Assembly: GCA_046330395.1 (NCBI GenBank)
Contig: JAXLSS010000001.1
Coordinates: forward strand, 186,001 to 250,000
Reading direction: 5' to 3'
DNA: 64,000 bases
Origin: Ga0077560 sp046330395
Lineage (GTDB): Bacteria; Actinomycetota; Thermoleophilia; Miltoncostaeales; Miltoncostaeaceae
Positions 58,470 to 64,000 of the stretch are shown here, piece after piece (positions within the stretch are counted from its first letter, which is position 1; every line of letters begins with the position of its first letter). The notes under the pieces are model-generated. The model made no database searches, was not told where the DNA came from, and saw only the letters and a list, made by a program, of their open reading frames with translations. Position numbers and translations under genes: made by a program.

Positions 58470-59267
58470 CTACGGCAGCGGGCTCCGGCCCACGGTGCAC
58501 CGGGCCAGCGCACCCAGGGTGAAACCCCCCCGGGGCCGCCCCAGCACCCGGTACAGCTCGGCCCGCAGGCGTTCGCGGTCCTGCGCGGTGAGCGAGGCGC
58601 AGTGCACCCCGGCGGGTCCGATCCCCTCCTGGAAGCCGGCCCACAGCTCATCGAAGCCGCTGTAGGCGCTCCGCACCTCCAGCGTGCACCCGGTGAGCTC
58701 CACCAGTCCCGCTCCGCGGAAGATCCGCTCCACCTCGCCGTCGCGGGACAGCGGCACCGTGCGCGCCTCGTCGGGTGCCGAGGGATCGAGCGCCAGCGCC
58801 GCGTCCCAGTACGCGCGCAGCATCTGCATGCCCTCCTCGACATCCCAGATGCACGCCGCCACGGTGCCACCCGGCCGTGTGGCGCGTCGCATCTCGGCCA
58901 CGGCCGCCGGGGCGTCGTCCACGAAGGGCAGCACGAGCTGGGCCAGGGTGACGTCCGCCGCCGCGTCCGCCACGGGCAGGTCCTCGGCGCGTCCCGCGCG
59001 CACGTCCACGCCGGGCAGCCGCGCGGCGCAGGCCTCCACGAACGACGGCGAGGGATCCACCGCGTGCACCGCCGCGACCCCCAGGCGTTCCACCAGCACC
59101 TCGGTGAGCGCTCCCGCGCCGCACCCCACATCCAGGGCCACCTGGCCGGCCGCCACGCCCGCGGCGTCGGCGAACGGCGGTGCCAGGGCCCGCGAGTAGC
59201 GGCCCATGAACCGGTCGTACCCCTCGCCGCCGGCGCGGACCATCCGGGCCCCGCGTGCCTGCTCCAC
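58470..59267 (-). CDS. Class I SAM-dependent methyltransferase
   Basis: This 265-residue protein has the SAM-binding motif ALDVGCGAGALTEVLVERLG (near 43), the acidic HAVDPSPSFVEACAAR, RAGRAEDLPVADAAAD and LPFVDDAPAAVAEMRRATRPGG. This is the Methyltransf_11/25 pattern also seen in UbiE-like enzymes. YDRFMGRYSRALAPPF at the start is common in actinobacterial relatives of unknown substrate. The GTG at 59267 has GGGGAGG upstream. Confidence 0.9.
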   Translation of the reverse strand: MEQARGARMVRAGGEGYDRFMGRYSRALAPPFADAAGVAAGQVALDVGCGAGALTEVLVERLGVAAVHAVDPSPSFVEACAARLPGVDVRAGRAEDLPVADAAADVTLAQLVLPFVDDAPAAVAEMRRATRPGGTVAACIWDVEEGMQMLRAYWDAALALDPSAPDEARTVPLSRDGEVERIFRGAGLVELTGCTLEVRSAYSGFDELWAGFQEGIGPAGVHCASLTAQDRERLRAELYRVLGRPRGGFTLGALARCTVGRSPLP

Positions 59268-59364
59268 GCCGCCTCCCCACGCAGTTGCAGTGAGCCGGAG
59301 TGGACCATCCGCGCCGTCCGTGCGTCAACGCGGGAAGGGATGCGGTGTGCGGTAGGGTCGCCGC

Positions 59365-59799
59365 ATGGACACCGGAATCAGCTTCGCGAGCATCGAGCCC
59401 GACCCGCCGGAGCGCTTCGTGGCGCTGCGGCGCACCCTGGGCGTCACCACCATGGGCATCAACCAGATCGTGCTGCAGCCAGGGCAGCGCGGCCGCATCC
59501 ACGCGCACCGCGCCCAGGAGGAGGTGTTCCTGGTGCTGGAGGGCGTCCTCACCCTGCTGGTGGACGACACGCCCCACGACGTGCCACAGGGCGGGTTGGT
59601 GCGCGTCGCCCCGGAGGTGCGCCGCCAGCTGGTCAACCTCGGCCCCGGCCGGCTGGTGCTGCTGGCACTGGGGTCGGCGCAGCCGCACGAGGGTCGCGAC
59701 GGGGTGGCCTTCCGCGACTGGTCCGACACCGACGGTGCCGCACCGCAGGACACGCCGCTGCCCGAGGATCTGCCGGCCGACCGGCTGCGCACCGGGTGA
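59365..59799 (+). CDS. Cupin-domain protein
   Basis: This 144-residue protein has a single cupin barrel: INQIVLQPGQRGRIHAHRAQEEVFLVLEG carries the H-x-H...E metal ligands of motif 1, but the second-motif histidine (GGLVRVAPEVRRQLVNLG) is replaced by other residues. Function is unknown; it may be a sensor or a small isomerase or dioxygenase relative. The ATG at 59365 follows TAGGGT by 6 nt (leaderless). Confidence 0.85.
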   Translation: MDTGISFASIEPDPPERFVALRRTLGVTTMGINQIVLQPGQRGRIHAHRAQEEVFLVLEGVLTLLVDDTPHDVPQGGLVRVAPEVRRQLVNLGPGRLVLLALGSAQPHEGRDGVAFRDWSDTDGAAPQDTPLPEDLPADRLRTG

Positions 59800-59823
59800 C
59801 ACCACCCCGGTGGTGTCACCCGG
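59792..59823. terminator. Bidirectional terminator between convergent genes
   Basis: CCGGGTGACACCACC, CC, GGTGGTGTCACCCGG is a perfect 15 bp stem that includes the cupin stop codon. It lies between the ends of convergent genes and should terminate from both sides. Confidence 0.8.
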
Positions 59824-59836
59824 ATGCGCCCGCGGG

Positions 59837-60619
59837 TCAGGCGGTGTCCGGGGGGCCCACCAGCGCGAACACGGCGCCCTGGGGGTCCTCGGCGATGAGG
59901 GTGCAGGCCCCGCCGGGAACCTCGTTGGGCCCGTGCACGATGGTGCCGCCGGCGGTGGTGACGCGGTCCACCGACTCCCCGAAGGAGCTCACGCCGAAGT
60001 AGGGCACCCAGGACGGCACGGACGCCCCGCCCTGGTTCATCATCCCGCCGATGTCGGCGTCGCCGCGGCGGAACAGCTGGTACGGGCCCGCGGCGCCCAT
60101 GTCGTACAGCTCGCCGGGGCTCCAGCCGAACAGGCCGGCGTAGAAGCCCAGCGCCTGATCGGGATGGGGCGTCATCAGCTCGTGCCAGTTGCCGTGGCCC
60201 GCCGCGGCCTGGTCGAAGGCGCGGCCGGCATCCGGGTCGGACGGCGGGTCGGGTTGCAGCACCCCGAACACGGCTCCCTGGGGGTCGCTGAGCACGGCGA
60301 ACCGGCCGGTGCCCGCGACGTCGGTGGGGTCGCGCACCACACCGCCGCCGGCGGCACGGGCGGCGCCGGAGGCCGCATCGCAGTCGTCCACCGCGTAGTA
60401 CAGGAGCCAGTTGGGCGGCGGTGACCCGGCCTGCGCCCCGTTGGACATCACCCCGGCCACCATCGCACCGTCCGGCGCCGCGGCCAGGCGGTAGTCGAAC
60501 CCGTCGGACCCGTCCTGCTGGAACGTCCAGCCCAGCACGAGCCCGTAGAAGGTCTGCGCGCCGTCCGGGTCGGGCGTTCCCAGCTCATACCAGCACGGCG
60601 TTCCGTTGACGCTCGGCAT
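59837..60619 (-). CDS. VOC-family protein with two glyoxalase-like domains
   Basis: This 260-residue protein repeats the glyoxalase/bleomycin-resistance unit twice: PCWYELGTPDPDGAQTFYGLVLGW (about 8-31) and WHELMTPHPDQALGFYAGLFGW (about 145). Matching second strands are VLSDPQGAVFGVLQPD and IAEDPQGAVFALVGPPD. Such two-domain forms are common in actinobacteria near antibiotic or stress genes; substrate unknown. The ATG at 60619 has GGGAGG upstream. Confidence 0.9.
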   Translation of the reverse strand: MPSVNGTPCWYELGTPDPDGAQTFYGLVLGWTFQQDGSDGFDYRLAAAPDGAMVAGVMSNGAQAGSPPPNWLLYYAVDDCDAASGAARAAGGGVVRDPTDVAGTGRFAVLSDPQGAVFGVLQPDPPSDPDAGRAFDQAAAGHGNWHELMTPHPDQALGFYAGLFGWSPGELYDMGAAGPYQLFRRGDADIGGMMNQGGASVPSWVPYFGVSSFGESVDRVTTAGGTIVHGPNEVPGGACTLIAEDPQGAVFALVGPPDTA

Positions 60620-60836
60620 GCGGCCTCCCTGCGCGTTGTGGGACAGACCACCATGGTCCGCCCTGCGCCCGCGGGGCGCCACCGGTGCGGGGCTGCCCCG
60701 ACGGCGTGCGCGGCCGGCCGGTCGGTCGAACACTCCGTGAACCTCACGGGCATCGGCGGTTGTCGCCGGATTGACACCCCAGCGCTCCCCTGGCGGGGGG
60801 TGCCCGGTGCCCCGGGGCGCGGGTAGCGTGCCTCGC

Positions 60837-61871
60837 GTGACCAGCGGCGACCATGTCATCGCGGCCGCCGTGCTGCCGCTGTCCGGCCGGTACGCGGTGC
60901 AGGCGCGACAGGCCGAGCGGGGCCTGCGGGCGTGGGCCGAGGTGGACGGGGCCGAGCTGGAGATCCTGGACGCCGGGGATGATCCCCGCCGTGCGGTGCG
61001 GCTGCTGCTGAAGCTGGCCGACACCGGCCGTGCCCGGGTGCTGTTCGGCCCGTACGGCAGCGGGGCCATGCGGGCCGTGGCGCAGGCGTTCCGCGACCGG
61101 CCCGAGGTGATCTGGAATCACGGTGGCGCCGCCGTGCCGCGCACCGGGGCGCGTGTGATGGACATCCTGGGTCCCGCGCACCGGTACTGGGCGGGGCTGG
61201 CGGCGGTGCTGGGGGAGGGCGGCGTCCCGCTGGACCGCGTGGTGGTGGTGCACGCGCAGAGCGAGTTCGGGCGCCAGGTGGCGGCGGGGGCCGTCGATTC
61301 GCTGCGCGGCGCCGGTCACGAGCCGCTGTGGGTTGGTCCCTTCGAGGCGTCCACCGCGCCGCAGGTGGCCGCGCGGGCGCGCATGGCCGGTGCCACCGCG
61401 GTGGTGGGGTGCGGCAGGTTCGAGGACGACATCGCGCTGGCCCGCCACCTGCCCCGCACCACGGCCTTCCGCCCGGCCGTCGGGCTGGTGGCGTTCGGGG
61501 TGGAGGCCGCCCGCGACGCGCTGGGCGACGAGGTGGAGGGCGGCTTCGGCCCGTGCCAGTGGCTCCCGTCGGCGCACCCCCCGCCGCCCCAGCTGGACGT
61601 CGCCGGCGACTACCCGGCCGCACAGGCGATGGCGGCCGGGCTCATCGCCCGCCGGGTCATCGCGGCGGCGGGATCCACCGATGCGGACGCCATGTGGGAC
61701 GCCGCCCGGGCGCTTCGCACCGCCACGTTCTACGGCGCGTTCGCGGTGGATGCGCTGGGACGGCAGCTCGGTCACCAGCCGGTGATCGTGCGCTGGGCCC
61801 ATGCGCCCGAGGGCCTGCGCAGGGTGGTGGCCTGGGAGCCCGAACCGGGCGGCGGCCCGCCGGAGGACTGA
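60837..61871 (+). CDS. Leucine-binding-protein-like domain protein without signal peptide
   Basis: This 344-residue protein has the type I periplasmic binding protein fold: IAAAVLPLSGRYAVQARQAERGLRAW, RARVLFGPYGSGAMRAVAQ, WNHGGAAVPRTG, RVVVVHAQSEFGRQVAAGAVDSLRGAG, TAVVGCGRFEDDIALARHLP. These resemble amino-acid ABC receptors. There is no signal peptide or lipobox, and no ABC transporter genes are nearby, so it may act in the cytosol as a ligand sensor like AmiC. The GTG at 60837 follows TAGCGT by 7 nt. Confidence 0.78.
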   Translation: MTSGDHVIAAAVLPLSGRYAVQARQAERGLRAWAEVDGAELEILDAGDDPRRAVRLLLKLADTGRARVLFGPYGSGAMRAVAQAFRDRPEVIWNHGGAAVPRTGARVMDILGPAHRYWAGLAAVLGEGGVPLDRVVVVHAQSEFGRQVAAGAVDSLRGAGHEPLWVGPFEASTAPQVAARARMAGATAVVGCGRFEDDIALARHLPRTTAFRPAVGLVAFGVEAARDALGDEVEGGFGPCQWLPSAHPPPPQLDVAGDYPAAQAMAAGLIARRVIAAAGSTDADAMWDAARALRTATFYGAFAVDALGRQLGHQPVIVRWAHAPEGLRRVVAWEPEPGGGPPED

Positions 61872-61909
61872 GCCCCGGGGGCCGCCGGTGCGGCTGCCAC
61901 ACTCATCGG

Positions 61910-62383
61910 ATGACCGCGGACGACGACGCCCAGCTGGCCCAGCTGGCCTTCGAGGTGGCGCGCGACGGGCTGGCCCTGCAGGAGGTCCGGCTCAACGAGC
62001 TGCGCGCCCGCACGGGCACCCTGCTCACGGCCAGCTCGCTGCTGGTGACCTTCCTGGGCGCCCTGGCCATCAACCGCACGGGCCTGGGGCCCCTGGGGGT
62101 GGTGGCGCTGGTGGCCTTCGGGGTTTCGGCCGTGCTGTGCCTGTGGATCCTGGTGCCGCGGGCGGCGTTCGTGTTCCGGCTCAGCGGTCCCCGGCTGTTC
62201 GAGGGCCAGTACGGCCTGCCCATCGCCGAAGTGCACCGCCGGCTGGCCTACTGGATCGAGGACTTCGCCGTTGCCAACGCGGGTCCCATCGCGCGCCTGC
62301 AGCGGGCCTACCAGCTGGCCACGCTGGCGCTGCTGGTGGAGGCCGCTGGATGGGCCGGCCAGCTTGCGGGTATCCTGAACTGA
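61910..62383 (+). CDS. Two- or three-helix membrane protein of unknown function
   Basis: This 157-residue protein has an N-terminal amphipathic helix (LAQLAFEVARDGLALQEVRLNELRART), two helices (TLLTASSLLVTFLGALAI; LGVVALVAFGVSAVLCLWILV), a cytosolic segment and a last helix (ATLALLVEAAGWAGQLAGIL). The layout is similar to small membrane effectors of the PycTM/SLATT kind, but no cyclase or partner is adjacent, so this is only a resemblance. The ATG at 61910 lies 38 bp after the previous gene. Confidence 0.6.
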   Translation: MTADDDAQLAQLAFEVARDGLALQEVRLNELRARTGTLLTASSLLVTFLGALAINRTGLGPLGVVALVAFGVSAVLCLWILVPRAAFVFRLSGPRLFEGQYGLPIAEVHRRLAYWIEDFAVANAGPIARLQRAYQLATLALLVEAAGWAGQLAGILN

Positions 62384-62385
62384 CC

Positions 62386-62559
62386 ATGGCAAGCCTTCGC
62401 CTCCAGCACGCGGCGCCCACGGCGGCCAAGTCGCCGCCGCCCCCGCCGCCCAAACCGCCCCCGGGCCTCGGCATCCCCGAGACTCGGGGCGGGCGCGCCC
62501 GCGCCGCCGCCGAGCCGGTGGCGCCGGGGCTCCCGCACATCGCCCCGCGCGGGCGCTGA
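62386..62559 (+). CDS. Small proline-rich protein (57 residues)
   Basis: The ATG at 62386 lies 2 nt after the stop of the membrane protein gene, suggesting coupled translation. The product is basic and proline-rich (KSPPPPPPKPPPGLGIPE). It has no recognisable fold or family and may be disordered. Without the tight spacing it would be dismissed; it remains uncertain. Confidence 0.4.
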   Translation: MASLRLQHAAPTAAKSPPPPPPKPPPGLGIPETRGGRARAAAEPVAPGLPHIAPRGR

Positions 62560-62568
62560 GTCCGCGCG

Positions 62569-63618
62569 TCAGCCGGCCTCGGCCGGCGTGCACACCAACA
62601 CCAACCACCGCAGGCCCGGCAACGGGATCAGCCCCTGGAGGGTGAGGCCGGCGCCGGCGAGCAGTTCGCGGTATTCACCGGCCGTGCGTTCACGCCCGCC
62701 CACCACCACCAGCATCTCCAGGTCGGCCGACCGCACCAGGCGATCCAGGTCGGGTGACGGCGCGTCGCCCGGCTCGGACGGCACGACCATCTCGATCACC
62801 AGCAGCCGGGCCCCCGCGGGCATCGCGTGGCGGCAGCGGGCCAGGACGCGCGCGGCCGAGGCGTCATCCCAGTCGTGCAGGATCCAGGACAGCACGTACA
62901 GGTCGCCACCGGGCGGGACGGCCGCGAAGAAGTCGCCGGCCACCACCTGACAGCGCTCCTGCAGGCCGGCCTCGCGCAGCGCCTGGCGGGCGCCCTCGGC
63001 CACCCCGGGCAGGTCCAGCAGCACGGCCCGCGCGTCGGGGTGGGCCTCCAGCACCGCGCGCACCAGCACGCCGTGGCCGCCGCCCACGTCCACCAGGTGC
63101 CGCACCCCGCTGAGGTCGCACGCGGCGAGCATGGCCGCCGCGTTGGCCGCCGCCACGCGCGACATGGTGGCGTTGAACAGGTCCGCGGCCTCCGGGTGCC
63201 CCGCCAGGTACTCCCACAGGCCCACCCCGTGGGCCTCCGCGAACGCGGGCGTGCCCGTGCGCAGGCTGTGCGGGAGGTGCCCGTACGCCCGCCAGCGCCA
63301 CTCCTCGGTGGCCGCGGTGGCCGCGCGCCGTGCCGATCCGGGGACGTCACCCCGCAGCAGTCGTCCCAGCGAGGTCAGCGCCACCCGCCCGTCGTCGCCC
63401 GTCTCGAACAGTCCCGTGTCGTCCACCGCCCGCAGCACCCGCGCGAGCGCCCCGGCGTCGGCTCCGGCCCGTGCGGCCAGCTCGGTGATGTCCAGGGGCC
63501 CCTCGGCCAGGTGGTCGGCAACGCCCAGGCGGGCCAGCGCCCCGATGGCCGCGGTGCGCTGGTAGCCCCCGATGAGGGTGGCCATCCGCCGCTGCAACTC
63601 GGCCGGGTCGTCGCGCAT
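62569..63618 (-). CDS. O-methyltransferase (acetylserotonin OMT / TcmN-like family)
   Basis: This 349-residue protein has an N-terminal dimerisation winged helix (GALARLGVADHLAEGPLDITELAARAGADAGALARVLRAV). The SAM domain has LVDVGGGHGVLVRAVLEAHPDARAVLLDLPG, VAGDFFAAVPPGGDLYVLSWILHDWDD with the catalytic histidine, and LLVIEMVVP. Such enzymes methylate phenolic or polyketide hydroxyls, but no biosynthetic cluster is present. The ATG at 63618 has GAGGAG upstream. Confidence 0.9.
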   Translation of the reverse strand: MRDDPAELQRRMATLIGGYQRTAAIGALARLGVADHLAEGPLDITELAARAGADAGALARVLRAVDDTGLFETGDDGRVALTSLGRLLRGDVPGSARRAATAATEEWRWRAYGHLPHSLRTGTPAFAEAHGVGLWEYLAGHPEAADLFNATMSRVAAANAAAMLAACDLSGVRHLVDVGGGHGVLVRAVLEAHPDARAVLLDLPGVAEGARQALREAGLQERCQVVAGDFFAAVPPGGDLYVLSWILHDWDDASAARVLARCRHAMPAGARLLVIEMVVPSEPGDAPSPDLDRLVRSADLEMLVVVGGRERTAGEYRELLAGAGLTLQGLIPLPGLRWLVLVCTPAEAG

Positions 63619-63734
63619 CCGTCGTGCTCCTCACTCGGGCGCGGCGCCCGTGCACCGGCCCGGTCCCATCGTACGACGGCACGGGCCGGTCCGCGGGTGC
63701 CGGGGCCCGGGCGGCCGGGGTAGCCTTGTCCGCG

Positions 63735-64000
63735 ATGCGCCCCCTGCTGATCCTGCTGTGCGCGCTGGCGGTGGCCCTGGCGGCGGCGCCCGCGGGCGCG
63801 TTGACCCTGCCGCCGGAGGGCCTCACGGTGGGCATTCAGGACGACCAGCTGCCCGTGGCCCCCCTCGATCAGCTCGACGCCCGCATGGATCTGGTGCGCG
63901 ACAGCGGGGCGCCCGTCACCCGCGTGGACGTGCTGTGGAACGACGTCGCGCCCACCCGGCCCGCCGCCCCGGGCGACGACACCGACCCCGCGTACCGCTG
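63735..64000 (+). CDS. Secreted glycoside hydrolase-like protein, N-terminal part
   Basis: Only about 88 residues lie in the window. A signal peptide (MRPLLILLCALAVALAAAPAGA) precedes LTVGIQDDQLPVAPLDQLDARMD and TRVDVLWNDVAPTRP, which align with the mature N-terminus of the glycosidase at 49002-50186 (GLQDDSYAV..., RVDVFWSDVAP). It is therefore a paralog of the same clan GH-A family. The catalytic residues are beyond the window. TAGCCT lies 8 nt before the ATG, suggesting a leaderless message. Confidence 0.8.
   Translation, partial: MRPLLILLCALAVALAAAPAGALTLPPEGLTVGIQDDQLPVAPLDQLDARMDLVRDSGAPVTRVDVLWNDVAPTRPAAPGDDTDPAYR

Noticed and set aside
61910..62383. Pycsar/CBASS-type defence effector
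   Set aside because: The protein layout is only vaguely similar and there is no nucleotide cyclase or other defence gene next to it.

Overview
The window is about 72-74% GC, densely coded and rich in GTG starts. Many adjacent genes overlap by 4 bp (ATGA or GTGA), and many starts look leaderless, with a TANNNT box 6-8 nt upstream. The gene content points to a high-GC actinobacterium, most likely class Thermoleophilia (Solirubrobacterales or Miltoncostaeales type). Supporting features are secreted streptogramin-lyase-like propellers with a FecR-like C-terminal module, an ArfA/OmpATb-like BON-OmpA protein, a mycobacterial-type SOS box and a ba3-type oxidase. The lineage is an inference; no rRNA is present.

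Layout. 1-2.4 kb: 5' part of isocitrate lyase (minus), then two genes and a tRNA-like sequence that all carry indels. 2.4-6.4 kb: membrane GGDEF-EAL protein, YbjQ protein and a sugar-nucleotide epimerase. 6.5-9.85 kb: a tight five-gene operon (small membrane protein, tmk, holB, anchored protein, EamA exporter). 9.85-15 kb: PRC-barrel protein, PhoX-like secreted protein, typA, inorganic pyrophosphatase. 15-21.6 kb: CHASE2-HD-GYP protein, two paralogous secreted propeller proteins, M15 peptidase. 22-31 kb: secreted proteins, VIT transporter, two tandem copies of a ~198 bp intergenic repeat, MMPL transporter, UvrD-type helicase. 31-36.4 kb: small secreted or membrane proteins, dinB under an SOS box, glutaredoxin-like protein. 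36.35-41.4 kb: third copy of the repeat, coiled-coil/HhH protein, OmpA-type lipoprotein, second GGDEF-EAL protein. 41.4-48.9 kb: Nudix, YciI, endonuclease III, ba3 cytochrome oxidase subunits II and I followed by a 166 bp MITE-like element, RibD-type reductase, LOG protein, tadA. 49-55.4 kb: secreted glycosidase, CorA-like transporter, flavin disulfide oxidoreductase, a two-component system and a GntR/YtrA regulator with its likely operator. 55.4-64 kb: DHFR-like protein, ArsR-SRPBCC pair, globin-coupled chemoreceptor, methyltransferases, cupin, VOC protein, a cytosolic binding-protein-like ORF, and the start of a second glycosidase paralogous to the one at 49 kb.

Common threads. Three c-di-GMP proteins, a soluble oxygen-sensing type chemoreceptor and two secreted propellers occur together, and five of these six genes have upstream sequences resembling sigma-28 (FliA/WhiG) promoters. 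The most interesting unexplained elements are the three-copy structured intergenic repeat, the MITE-like element that supplies the stop codon of the oxidase subunit I gene, and the cluster of indels at 0.85-2.33 kb.
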